This document shows positions 26,551 through 34,626 of a DNA stretch of 64,000 nucleotides, one piece after another (within the stretch, counting starts at the first letter, position 1; the number at the start of each line of letters is the position of its first letter). The stretch lies in contig NZ_LR723670.1 of the NCBI RefSeq assembly GCF_902502825.2, forward strand, positions 3,192,001 to 3,256,000, read 5' to 3'. The position numbers were made by a program, and so were the translations under genes. The notes beneath the pieces are model-generated. The model ran no database searches, was not told the DNA's origin, and saw only the letters and a program-made list of their open reading frames with translations. Source of the stretch: Pseudorhizobium flavum. Lineage in GTDB: Bacteria > Pseudomonadota > Alphaproteobacteria > Rhizobiales > Rhizobiaceae.

Positions 26551-28050
26551 TCAGCCGACCTTCAGATATTGCTCGCCTTTCCCCGCTCCGCGATTTTCTG
26601 CAGACAATGCGCCCGAGAAAACGTCGCCGATACCAATGAGAACAGGCTCATCGTAGCCGATTTCGGAAATACCCGCCCCGAGCTCGATGAGTTTTCCGAT
26701 CCACCGGCGCTCCTGCGGACGCGCCACGGAACTGACGATCACCGCGGCGGTCGCACCCGGCATCCCCTCCCCCAGAAGGCGATCTCGGATCTGGGTGGCC
26801 GTTCTGCCGCCCATATAGAAGACACTGGTTGTTCCAAGCTCGGCGAGGCTCCGCCAATCGAGGTTTGCGGGCAAGCGGCCGTCGCGGGCATGCCCGGTCA
26901 TGAAACGAACTGACTGAGCATGGTCGCGATGGGTCAGCGAGATGCCGAGACGCGCGGCCATGGCGCTGGCCGCCGTGATGCCCGGCACCACATCAAACGC
27001 AATCCCCTCGCGGTCCAGAACCGTGATCTCTTCGCCCGCGCGACCAAAGATCATCGGGTCACCGGACTTAAGCCGAACGACATGCCTGCCGCTTTTGGCA
27101 AAGTCGATCATCATGCGGTTGATGTCATCCTGGCGGCAACTCTCCCTTCCACCGCGCTTGCCGACCAGCATGCGCTTCGCCTCGCGACGCGCCAGTTCGA
27201 GAACCTCAGCCGAAACGAGATCGTCGAACAGGATCACGTCGGCGCATTGAAGCGCGCGAACCGCCTTGAGGGTCAGATACTCCGGATCGCCCGGACCGGC
27301 TCCCACCAAAGTCACGCGACCGATTTTCGGTCCCGCTGTATTTTCCGCCGTGAGTGAGAGCAGTTCCAGTTCTGCCTGGGCATCCGGCCCATCTTGCTCC
27401 GCAAAGGCACGGTCGACGAAGCGTTCCCAGAAGGCGCGGCGCGGCGCACCCTGCTGCAGGCGCTCGCTCACCACGTCACGAAGCCTATAAGCGAGGATCG
27501 CCCAGCCCTTGAGAGCAGCGGGCAGCAGGGTCTCGATGCGGCGGCGGATGGCCTGCGCCAGAATGGGCGCGGCGCCGTCGGTGGAGATGGATACGATCAC
27601 AGGTGAGCGGTTAACGATCGAGCCGAACTGGAACTGGCAAAACTCCGGCTTGTCGATGACATTGACCGGAACCCCCGCCGCCTTCGCCGCTTCGAAGAAC
27701 GCGGCGGCATCGGTGTCGTCCTCGCAATCGGCAATGGCCATTGCAGCACCTTCGAAGACATCGGCCGCCCAAGGTCGGTCGTGGTGGATGCAACATCCGC
27801 CACCATCCTGGGGACCCCGTCGGATCAGTGCCTCGAACGTCGAGGAAAGTTCGCTGACCGGCGCGAACACGGAGACTTCCCCACCGCAAGCGCACAGAAG
27901 CTCCGCCTTCCAGGCAGCGGCATCCGAACCGCCTGCCACCACCACTCGCTTGCCGGCGAGGCTCCAGAATATCGGAAGCTTGGCAAGCGGCTCGATCCGA
28001 CGGGGCGCCTCGGTCCGGCCTTGGATATCGGGGTGTTCCAGTTCAAACAT
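26551..28050 (-). CDS. cysG: Siroheme synthase CysG (dehydrogenase/ferrochelatase plus uroporphyrinogen methyltransferase)
   Basis: 499 residues. The N-terminal half is the precorrin-2 dehydrogenase/ferrochelatase domain (GKRVVVAGGSDAAAWKAELL, SIVNRSPVIVSISTDGAAPIL with the conserved region before ARAIR-type helix). The C-terminal half is the SAM-dependent uroporphyrinogen-III methyltransferase (VTLVGAGPGDPEYLTLKAV, VVRLKSGDPMIFGRAGEE, VPGITAASA). Together they make siroheme, the cofactor of NirB, from uroporphyrinogen III. ATG 28050 is chosen because GGAG stands 8 nt upstream. It is the last gene of the nirB-led run. The N-terminal extension MFELEHPDIQGRTEAPRRIE before the Rossmann fold is a little longer than in E. 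coli CysG. Confidence 0.92.
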   Translation of the reverse strand: MFELEHPDIQGRTEAPRRIEPLAKLPIFWSLAGKRVVVAGGSDAAAWKAELLCACGGEVSVFAPVSELSSTFEALIRRGPQDGGGCCIHHDRPWAADVFEGAAMAIADCEDDTDAAAFFEAAKAAGVPVNVIDKPEFCQFQFGSIVNRSPVIVSISTDGAAPILAQAIRRRIETLLPAALKGWAILAYRLRDVVSERLQQGAPRRAFWERFVDRAFAEQDGPDAQAELELLSLTAENTAGPKIGRVTLVGAGPGDPEYLTLKAVRALQCADVILFDDLVSAEVLELARREAKRMLVGKRGGRESCRQDDINRMMIDFAKSGRHVVRLKSGDPMIFGRAGEEITVLDREGIAFDVVPGITAASAMAARLGISLTHRDHAQSVRFMTGHARDGRLPANLDWRSLAELGTTSVFYMGGRTATQIRDRLLGEGMPGATAAVIVSSVARPQERRWIGKLIELGAGISEIGYDEPVLIGIGDVFSGALSAENRGAGKGEQYLKVG

Positions 28051-28093
28051 GCAAATCTCCATTGACGGGCGAGAATGCGTCGGGGATGGACGT

Positions 28094-28537
28094 TCACCAG
28101 GCGTTGTATGAAAGGAACTTGCCGCTCATCCTGATCTCGATGCGGTCACCCTTCGGATAGGGGACCTTCTCCACGCTCATGTCGAAGTCGATCGCACTCA
28201 TGATCCCGTCGCCGCCCTTCTCCTGGATCAACTCCTTCAGGGTCTGACCGTAGACGCCGATGATCTCGTAGAAGCGGTAGATGCAGGGATCGGTCGGAAC
28301 TGTCTGGGAAAAGACCTTCGTCGGATATTCGGAAAGGACGACAGCCGCCTCTTGCGGCAGACCGAGGTTGAGCACCAGCGCCTCGGCCTTTTCCCGCGGC
28401 AGCGTGTTCATGCCGAGGCAGGCAGACGTCACGAAGACCTCGCTCATACCGATGTCTTCGGCGATTCTGGCCCAAGAAAGCCCGCTCGCGCGCTTGCGCT
28501 CATAGATCAGATCCGTGACGTCCTGCTTGGTCAACAT
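28094..28537 (-). CDS. cynS: Cyanate hydratase (cyanase)
   Basis: 147 residues. An N-terminal HTH-like domain (about 1-75) precedes the catalytic domain. The catalytic residues known from E. coli (Arg96, Glu99, Ser122) appear with a constant offset as Arg88, Glu91 and Ser114 in YRFYEIIGVYG and GIMSAIDFDM. The enzyme converts cyanate and bicarbonate to carbamate and CO2, and so to ammonia. AGGAG lies 11 nt before ATG 28537. Its place between a kinase/phosphatase gene and cysG, inside a nitrite operon, suggests cyanate is used as an extra nitrogen source under the same control. Confidence 0.95.
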   Translation of the reverse strand: MLTKQDVTDLIYERKRASGLSWARIAEDIGMSEVFVTSACLGMNTLPREKAEALVLNLGLPQEAAVVLSEYPTKVFSQTVPTDPCIYRFYEIIGVYGQTLKELIQEKGGDGIMSAIDFDMSVEKVPYPKGDRIEIRMSGKFLSYNAW

Positions 28538-28780
28538 GCGATCATGCTCCTGTGTTCGTGGCCAACGCTTCGCCAGGCACAAAAAAAACGCTGCGTCCCC
28601 ACCCTGCCCTCAAGTGACAGCGATGATGTCCACAGCGTCGATGCTGGTGCCTGATTTGTGGCTGCCGCCGGCTGCGCCATTGCAGTCGAGCGGCGTGAAA
28701 CGGCCTGCGCCGTTGATGTCATAGTGCCAGACCTGATCTGGCTGCACAAGATCTAATCTTTCCTGATTGCAGTCCAAAAA
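28538..28780 (-). other. Gap between kinase and cynS with a coding-like in-frame tail
   Basis: 243 nt. Directly after the kinase TAA the same frame stays open for 56 codons to a TGA at 28610-28612. The conceptual peptide includes LDLVQPDQVWHYDING and RFTPLDCNG, with DINGAGRFTPLD resembling a dockerin or EF-hand calcium loop. There is no start codon with a ribosome site. It may be a gene remnant, an extension lost by a new stop, or chance. Eight A/T bases in a row lie at 28582-28589. Confidence 0.35.
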
Positions 28781-30520
28781 TTAGGCATACGGCTGCTGCC
28801 ACAGCAGCAGAAGCACCAGCAGCAGCGCCAGTATCAGCGACAGCACCTGCCAGAACAGCAGCGGATTGCGCTGCGTCAGCGGCATTCTTGCTGTTGTCAG
28901 GATGTGCTGCTTCGGATGGGAAAGGTCATACAGGAATTCTGAAATGGCTTCATAGCGCCGCCCTGGGTCAGGATGGACGGCTTTGCGAACAGCGTCATCG
29001 ACCCATTGGGGTACATCTGGCCGGTACTCACGGATGGAAGCATATCGCAGCCGGGCTTGCTGTCGTGCATTGCCGGTTCTTGCAACAGCGGCCCCATAAG
29101 GGAGGCGTCCCGTCACGATCTGGTAGGCAATCACCCCAAGCGAGAACAGATCCGACTGCTCGTTTCCACGCTCTCCCAGGAAGTATTCGGGTGCGGTGTA
29201 CTGGAACGTGCCGAGGATATCCTCGGCGTTCGGTGTATGCTTCGCCTCGACCAGCCCCTCGACCCGGGCCGATCCAAGGTCGATGATTTTGGCGGTCCCA
29301 CTGCTGTCGATCAGCACATTATCCGGCCTGAGGTCCTGATGGATGACCTCCTTGCGGTGCAGGGCTCGCAGCCCGTCGGCGATCTGCGAGATGATGGCGC
29401 GCATCGAAGCCAGGTCGGCTTGAGGATGATCCTTCATCCATTGCGAGAGCGTCCCGCCAGCAAGATGCTCCATGACGAGATACAGAGACCGGCGAGGAAG
29501 GATCGTATCCCTGCACTTCACGACGTGGACGCTGGAAACCCGGCGCGCCACCCATTCCTCCATCGCGAACCGGCGCAGATAGGCCTCATCCTGCTGCAGG
29601 TCCGCCGACGGAAACTTCAGCACCACGGCCTCGCCGTTTCGCGGATCGCTTGCAAGAAAGACATGGCTGCGGCTGCTGGCATGGATCTGCCGGTGGACGC
29701 GGTAGCCCTCGAACTCGCCGGGAACCGACGGCAGCGAGGCGGGCGGCAGTGTCTCCATCCTTTCTAGGAGAGGCTCGAAGCCCGGCTCCGGCAGTTGATC
29801 GATGCGCACGATCTGGATGGTGAGGTTGTCATCGCTGCCGCTTTCCAGAGCCCGTGCGGCAATTTCGCCAGCCGCCCGATCCAGATCCGGGTTCGCCGCA
29901 ATCTCCGCTGCGATCTGCCGCGGCCTCAGGTGATCGTGAATACCGTCGGTGGTGAGGACGAAGACGTCGCCTACCTGCAAGGGGATGTGCCGATAATCAA
30001 TCTCAAGGGACGGAAGCAGGCCAAGAGCTTTGGCGATTTGGGTGTCCGACCCGGATAGGACAAGGCGATGTTCGCGCGTTAGCGGCTCGACCTCTCTGTC
30101 TGAAACTCGCGCAATACGACTATCGCCGACATGAAAGATGTGGGCGCGCTCCCCCTTGAGCACCAGCGCGGAAAAGGTTGCGACGTGGGCACGGTCGCGG
30201 TCTTCCACGTGCCGGCTTTGCGCATGCAGCCAGGAGTTGGTGGCGTCGATGACGCGGCTCGCCGACGTCTTCACGGTCCACGCATCGGATGTGCAGTAAT
30301 AGTCGGTCAGGAAGCTTTTCACCGCCGTCTCGGCCGCGACATGCCCCACGGGACTGGTAGAGATACCGTCGGCGATCGCGAGCGCTACCCCCTTCATGGT
30401 CAGCGCCACGCCGGACGGCACGACGGCACCATGAAAATCCTGGTTCACCGGCTTGCGCCCGGCCGACGAGTATTGCCCGATGCTGACGCGCAGCGTAGCG
30501 GTGTCGCGAATGTTGAGCAT
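28781..30520 (-). CDS. Bifunctional PP2C phosphatase / Ser-Thr protein kinase
   Basis: 579 residues. A PP2C-type phosphatase occupies about 10-240 (NQDFHGAVVP, ALAIADGISTSPVGHVAAE, VFVLTTDGIHDHL, SGSDDNLTIQIV) and a protein kinase about 255-530. One hydrophobic helix close to the C-terminus (LLFWQVLSLILALLLVLLLL) anchors it in the membrane. The kinase has the VVLK lysine and the catalytic Asp in VIHQDLRPDN, but Arg replaces the usual Lys of the catalytic loop, DLG replaces DFG, and the glycine loop is degenerate (IHASSRSHVF). ATG 30520 (MLNIRDTATLRV) is chosen by homology of the PP2C start. A similar kinase/phosphatase sits beside nirBD in Pseudomonas, suggesting a conserved role in nitrate/nitrite assimilation; its substrates are unknown. 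Confidence 0.87.
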   Translation of the reverse strand: MLNIRDTATLRVSIGQYSSAGRKPVNQDFHGAVVPSGVALTMKGVALAIADGISTSPVGHVAAETAVKSFLTDYYCTSDAWTVKTSASRVIDATNSWLHAQSRHVEDRDRAHVATFSALVLKGERAHIFHVGDSRIARVSDREVEPLTREHRLVLSGSDTQIAKALGLLPSLEIDYRHIPLQVGDVFVLTTDGIHDHLRPRQIAAEIAANPDLDRAAGEIAARALESGSDDNLTIQIVRIDQLPEPGFEPLLERMETLPPASLPSVPGEFEGYRVHRQIHASSRSHVFLASDPRNGEAVVLKFPSADLQQDEAYLRRFAMEEWVARRVSSVHVVKCRDTILPRRSLYLVMEHLAGGTLSQWMKDHPQADLASMRAIISQIADGLRALHRKEVIHQDLRPDNVLIDSSGTAKIIDLGSARVEGLVEAKHTPNAEDILGTFQYTAPEYFLGERGNEQSDLFSLGVIAYQIVTGRLPYGAAVARTGNARQQARLRYASIREYRPDVPQWVDDAVRKAVHPDPGRRYEAISEFLYDLSHPKQHILTTARMPLTQRNPLLFWQVLSLILALLLVLLLLWQQPYA

Positions 30521-30534
30521 CACGGGATCCAGAT

Positions 30535-30567
30535 AGGATCGATCCCGCGCACGGCAGGACCGATCCT
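30535..30567 (-). other. Intercistronic hairpin between nirC-like and kinase genes
   Basis: AGGATCGATCCC (30535-30546) and GGACCGATCCT (30557-30567) pair over about 11 bp with one G-U in the transcript. It lies in the 59-nt gap within the operon, with no proper U-run after it in the minus-strand direction, so partial attenuation or mRNA processing is more likely than full termination. Confidence 0.55.
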
Positions 30568-30579
30568 CGTTTTTCTCTG

Positions 30580-31425
30580 TTACTCTGCTGCGACGAGGCG
30601 CGCCGCAGGCTTCTCGGTCACCTTGCGGCTCGGCGATGTGCGGTAGTGGGTGGCGTAGATCATCCCTCCTACGAAGGTCAGTCCCCCGACGAGATTGCCG
30701 ACGACGGTGGGGATTTCGTTCCAGATGAAGTAGTCCGCCCAGGTGAACTGGCCGCCCAGCATGATGCCCGAGGGAAAGAGGAACATGTTGACGATCGAGT
30801 GCTCGAAGCCGAGGTAGAAGAAGATGAGGATCGGCATCCACATCGCAATCACCTTGCCCGACACCGAGGTCGACATCATCGCGGCGATGACGCCGGTGGA
30901 GACCATCCAGTTGCACATGACCGCACGGATGAAGAGCGTCAGCATCCCCGAAGCGCCGGCGGCAGCGTAGCCGAGCGTCCGCGATTCACCGATCACCCCA
31001 ATCTTCTGCCCGACTGCATTCGGTGCCTCCGAGAAACCCATTGTGAAGATGATGGCCATGAAAACCGCGGTCGTCATTGCACCGGCAAAATTGCCGATGA
31101 AGACCAGACCCCAGTTGCGAAGGATCCCGCCCACCGTGACACCGGGCCGCTTGGCAATCAGCGCCAGCGGAGCAAGTGTGAAGACGCCGGTCAGCAGGTC
31201 AAACCCCATCAGGTAGAGCATGCAAAAGCCCACGGGGAACAACAGCGCGCCGATGAGCGGATTTCCGGTATTGACGGTGACAGTAACCGCAAATGCTGCT
31301 GCGAGCGCCAATATGGCACCGGCCATATAGGCCCTTATGAGGGTATCCTTTGTGGACATGAAGACTTTGGACTCGCCCGCATCGATCATTTTCGTGGCGA
31401 ATTCCTGGGGTGCTACATAGGACAT
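30580..31425 (-). CDS. nirC: Formate/nitrite transporter family channel (NirC-like)
   Basis: 281 residues, six hydrophobic segments. The FNT signature region is visible in the middle (FIGNFAGAMTTAVFM, RAVMCNWMVSTGV, FLGFEHS-type YLGFEHSIVNMFLFP), which includes the conserved NMF stretch. It lies between nirD and the kinase gene in the nirB operon, so nitrite import is the expected role rather than formate export. AAAGGA precedes ATG 31425. In comparable operons a nitrate/nitrite MFS antiporter is more common at this place. Confidence 0.87.
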   Translation of the reverse strand: MSYVAPQEFATKMIDAGESKVFMSTKDTLIRAYMAGAILALAAAFAVTVTVNTGNPLIGALLFPVGFCMLYLMGFDLLTGVFTLAPLALIAKRPGVTVGGILRNWGLVFIGNFAGAMTTAVFMAIIFTMGFSEAPNAVGQKIGVIGESRTLGYAAAGASGMLTLFIRAVMCNWMVSTGVIAAMMSTSVSGKVIAMWMPILIFFYLGFEHSIVNMFLFPSGIMLGGQFTWADYFIWNEIPTVVGNLVGGLTFVGGMIYATHYRTSPSRKVTEKPAARLVAAE

Positions 31426-31455
31426 CGAGTTTCCTTTCGCGATGCAGGAGACGGC

Positions 31456-31809
31456 TCAGCAAGCCGCGGTGGTTGCAGTGAGGTTGAGGTAGACGTTGCG
31501 ACCTTCGATCCGTACGGGGAAGGTTGATGTACTTCCGTCGTCGGCGCCTTGGGCCTCCCCGGTTTCAAGCGAAATCACCCAGTTGTGGAGCGGGCATGTG
31601 ACGCAGCCGTCATGCACGATCCCCTCGCTGAGCGGCCCGTTCTTGTGCGGGCACTTGTCTTCCAGTGCGAAGACGCGGTCATCGGCGGTCCTGAAGACCG
31701 CGATCCGTCTTGCACCATCCTGGATGCGCCGGGATCCCTGGCGCGGAATGTCGTCGATCGTTCCGATGAGAACCCACGCCGTCTTTGCGAAAGTGATATG
31801 CGCGTTCAT
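31456..31809 (-). CDS. nirD: Assimilatory nitrite reductase small subunit (Rieske-type)
   Basis: 117 residues. Rieske [2Fe-2S] ligands are Cys53-Pro-His55 (DKCPHKNGPLSEG) and Cys72-Pro-Leu-His75 (VTCPLHNW). The fold and length match NirD. Its ATG overlaps the nirB stop by 4 nt, so the two subunits are translationally coupled. AAGGAGG precedes the start. Confidence 0.95.
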   Translation of the reverse strand: MNAHITFAKTAWVLIGTIDDIPRQGSRRIQDGARRIAVFRTADDRVFALEDKCPHKNGPLSEGIVHDGCVTCPLHNWVISLETGEAQGADDGSTSTFPVRIEGRNVYLNLTATTAAC

Positions 31810-34262
31810 TCCGCTGCCTCCTTCTGGATAACGGCCATCGGGTTGAATTCATGCTTGTCCTTGCCGGAGACGCGCTCCGACCACGGGTCGACCTGGGCGA
31901 ACTTCTGGCTGAACACGAAGCGTTCGTAGTAGGCTTGGCGCTTGTCGCCATCCTCTATGATCTGCCGGCGGATCTCGTCGATGCCGATGCGCTTGGCCCA
32001 CTTGTAGATGCGCTCGAGATACCGACCCTGCTCCCGGTACATCTGCGTCAAAGCCACGATGTGCTGGAGCGCTTCGTCCTCGGTCTTGACCAGGCCGAGG
32101 ACTTCGGTTCCCTTGATGTCCAGCCCGGCCGCACCCGCGAAATGGATCTCGAAGCCGGAATCGACGCAGATAATGCCGATATCCTTGCAGGTCGCCTCCG
32201 CGCAGTTGCGCGGGCAGCCGGAGACGGCCATCTTGAGCTTGGCGGGTGTCCAGGATCCCCACATGAATTTCTCGATGCGGATGCCGAGCCCAGTGGAATC
32301 CTGGGTCCCGAAACGACACCAGTCAGACCCGACGCAAGTCTTCACGGTTCTCAGTCCCTTGGCATAGGCCTGGCCGGAAACGAAGCCGGCCTTGCCGAGA
32401 TCCGCCCACACGGCCGGCAGGTCTTCCTTCTCGATTCCAAGCAGGTCGATGCGCTGGCCGCCTGTCACCTTCACCGCCGGAATCTCGAACTTGTCGACGA
32501 CATCGGCGATTGCCCGCAATTCCTTCGAGGAAGTCATTCCGCCCCACATACGTGGGACGACGGAATAGGTCCCGTCCTTCTGGATGTTGGCGTGGACGCG
32601 CTCGTTGATGAAGCGCGACTGGTAGTCGTCGGCATACTCGTCCGGCCAGTCGCAGACGAGGTAGTAATTCAGCGCCGGTCGACACTTGGCGCAACCGCAG
32701 GAGGTCTTCCACTCCAGTTCCTGCATGACGGCCGGGATGGTCTTCAGGCCCTTCGCCTTGATCAGCCGGCGAACGTCGTCGTGACCAAGATCGGTGCATG
32801 GGCACATCGGCGTGACGGCGGCGGGATTGTAGCGATCGCCAAGCGTCAGCGTCATCAACTGCTCGACCAAGCCCGTGCAGGTGCCGCAGGAGGCGGATGC
32901 CTTGGTGTGGGCGCGAACCTCCTCAAGCGTCGTCAGGCCCCTGCTGGCGATTGCCCCGGCGATCTTGCCCTTGCACACGCCGTTGCAACCGCAGATTTCC
33001 GCGTCGTCCGGAAGGGCGGCGACCGCAGCCAGGGGATCGGGCGGCGAGCCGCCCTGGTATGCCTGGCCGAAGATCAGTGTGTCCCGCATCGCAGAGATGT
33101 CGGTGCCCTTCTTCTTCAAGTCGTTGAACCAGGCGCCATCGGCCGTGTCCCCGTAGAGGACCGTGCCGATGATGCGGTTGTCCTTCAGCACGATCCGCTT
33201 GTAGACACCGGCGGTGGCATCTCGCAGGACGATTTCCTCGCGGCCGTCTCCCTCGGCGAAATCGCCGAGGGAATAGAGATCGATCCCGGTGACCTTAAGC
33301 TTGGTCGACGTGTCGGAATGGACGAAGGCTGGGCCACGGTCGCCGGCGAGGCGGGAGGCGGCGATCCTTGCCATCTCGTAGAGAGGGGCCACGAGGCCGT
33401 AGACCTGTCCGGCCACTTCCGCACATTCCCCGACTGCGAGGATGTTGCCGTCGGACGTCTGCATGCCCGCATCGACGACTATGCCTCGGTTGACGGCAAG
33501 GCCTGCGTCTCGGGCGAGCGCCACGTTCGGGCGGATGCCAACCGCCATGACGACCAGCGAGGCGCCGATGACGCGGTCGTCGTCGAGCCCGACGCCTTCA
33601 ACCCTGCCCTCGCCAACGATCGCCTTGGTATTCGCTTTGCAGAAGACCTTGATGCCCCGCTCCTCGACCGCCTTCTGCAGGAGATAGCCCGCGGCCGGAT
33701 CGAGCTGCCGCTCCATCAGGGTCGGCATGACATGGAGGACGGTGACATCCATGCCGCGCTGAGCAAGACCCGCTGCGGCTTCCAGTCCGAGCAGTCCGCC
33801 ACCGATCACCACCGCCTTCTCGCGCGACTGTGCGGCAAGCAGCATGGCGTTGACATCGTCCAGGTCGCGGTAGGTAATCACCCCCGGCAGATCCGCCCCG
33901 GGCACGGGAATGATGAACGGCACCGAACCGGTTGCTATCACCAGCTTGTCGTAGGGCTCCGTAACGCCGTGATCGGAAGTGACGGTTTTGGCGCCCCGAT
34001 CGATCGCGACGATCCGATGCCCCTTGTAGAGGGTGATGCCGTTGTCGATGTACCAGCCGTCGCCATGAATGACGATCTGCTCATAGCTCTTCTCTCCAGA
34101 CAGTACCGGCGAGAGCATGATGCGATCGTAGTTCACACGCGGTTCCGCGTTGAAGATGGTCACGGCGTATCGGCCGGGCGCCTGATCGAAGAGATGCTCC
34201 AGCATCCGTCCGGGGGCCATTCCGTTGCCGATGATGACGAGCTTCTCGGTCGTGGTAGTCAT
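31806..34262 (-). CDS. nirB: NAD(P)H-dependent nitrite reductase large subunit
   Basis: 818 residues. In order: FAD/NAD(P)-binding pyridine nucleotide-disulfide oxidoreductase part (LVIIGNGMAPGRMLEHL, VVIGGGLLGLEAAAGLAQRG), a BFD-like [2Fe-2S] Cys cluster (CGCNGVCKGK and CGTCTGLVEQL), then the siroheme/[4Fe-4S] domains with TCVGSDWCRFG and SGCPRNCAEATCKD. It reduces nitrite to ammonium in the cytoplasm with NirD. ATG 34262 (MTTTTEKLVI) is preceded by AAGGAG. Its siroheme comes from CysG encoded in the same run. No catalytic nitrate reductase (NasA/NarB) is found next to it. Confidence 0.95.
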   Translation of the reverse strand: MTTTTEKLVIIGNGMAPGRMLEHLFDQAPGRYAVTIFNAEPRVNYDRIMLSPVLSGEKSYEQIVIHGDGWYIDNGITLYKGHRIVAIDRGAKTVTSDHGVTEPYDKLVIATGSVPFIIPVPGADLPGVITYRDLDDVNAMLLAAQSREKAVVIGGGLLGLEAAAGLAQRGMDVTVLHVMPTLMERQLDPAAGYLLQKAVEERGIKVFCKANTKAIVGEGRVEGVGLDDDRVIGASLVVMAVGIRPNVALARDAGLAVNRGIVVDAGMQTSDGNILAVGECAEVAGQVYGLVAPLYEMARIAASRLAGDRGPAFVHSDTSTKLKVTGIDLYSLGDFAEGDGREEIVLRDATAGVYKRIVLKDNRIIGTVLYGDTADGAWFNDLKKKGTDISAMRDTLIFGQAYQGGSPPDPLAAVAALPDDAEICGCNGVCKGKIAGAIASRGLTTLEEVRAHTKASASCGTCTGLVEQLMTLTLGDRYNPAAVTPMCPCTDLGHDDVRRLIKAKGLKTIPAVMQELEWKTSCGCAKCRPALNYYLVCDWPDEYADDYQSRFINERVHANIQKDGTYSVVPRMWGGMTSSKELRAIADVVDKFEIPAVKVTGGQRIDLLGIEKEDLPAVWADLGKAGFVSGQAYAKGLRTVKTCVGSDWCRFGTQDSTGLGIRIEKFMWGSWTPAKLKMAVSGCPRNCAEATCKDIGIICVDSGFEIHFAGAAGLDIKGTEVLGLVKTEDEALQHIVALTQMYREQGRYLERIYKWAKRIGIDEIRRQIIEDGDKRQAYYERFVFSQKFAQVDPWSERVSGKDKHEFNPMAVIQKEAAE

Positions 34263-34281
34263 GGGCTCTCCTTGGTGGAGG

Positions 34282-34412
34282 GTCGAAAACGAAAAAACGC
34301 CGCTCGGAGATCGCGCTTGCGGGACGGGCCCGTGCTGCAAAATCCTTGCGACGTCGATGTCTTTGGCGGGCGCGGCTGTTGCGCCCTAAAGTCCGATCTC
34401 CATTGATCGGCC
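34282..34412 (-). ncRNA. Putative NasT-responsive (ANTAR-type) leader RNA of the nirB operon
   Basis: Reading the minus strand, the leader starts with a perfect 6-bp hairpin CCGATC-AATGGA-GATCGG (34410-34393) whose hexaloop has A at position 1 and G at position 4, the hallmark of ANTAR-protein targets. Six nt later comes GGGCGC-AACAGCC-GCGCCC (34386-34368); with one bulged A its loop is ACAGCC, again A1/G4. Two U-runs (34297-34292, 34288-34285) lie just before the nirB ribosome site. GGAGATCG of the first hairpin can pair instead with CGATCTCC at 34313-34306, next to the U-run. nasS and nasT lie directly upstream. I could not draw a strong classical terminator stem. Confidence 0.65.
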
Positions 34413-34424
34413 CGCTCTATGCAA

Positions 34425-34440
34425 AGCAAAGCCTGTGCCA
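34425..34440 (-). promoter_or_regulatory. Sigma-54-type promoter of the nirB operon
   Basis: TGGCACAGGCTTTGCT on the minus strand fits TGGCAC-N5-TTGCW exactly, with the GG and GC elements 10 nt apart. It lies about 165 nt upstream of nirB, and the expected start point (about 34413) falls just before the first leader hairpin. This matches NtrC-dependent control of nitrate/nitrite assimilation genes. Confidence 0.75.
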
Positions 34441-34626
34441 GATCGGAAAGATGCGGCTAACGCGCTTGAAAACCTCGATATTTTTTGAAGCACTTGCCGC
34501 AGCCGTGAGGCGCACTGAACCGCCGTGCCGAACTTTTGGGCGAAGCTGCAGGTTTCTGATGCCGGTTGAATAAGCAGCTATGACATGAACGCCGCAGACA
34601 AGGCGTCATTACATCGGCGCGCTGGT
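34441..34626. other. Region between nasS and the nirB promoter
   Basis: 186 nt with no gene. An enhancer for NtrC would be expected here, but I could not point to a clean site. A weak stem (ACGCC/GGCGT around 34590-34612) close after the nasS stop may end the nasT-nasS transcript. Confidence 0.4.

Noticed and set aside
26416..26913. 165-codon plus-strand open frame beside the betaine operon
   Set aside because: First third is intergenic, the rest is antisense to cysG; no ribosome site and no family wording.
34263..34320. Strong local intrinsic terminator just before nirB
   Set aside because: U-runs are present, but I could not build a stable stem immediately upstream of them; only long-range pairing fits, so it is reported within the leader rather than as a terminator.
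31851..34406. 851-codon open frame on the plus strand antisense to nirB
   Set aside because: High-GC shadow of nirB: no ribosome site, no family motif, residue mix rich in Arg/Gly/Asp/His as expected for antisense frames, and nirB itself is unambiguous.
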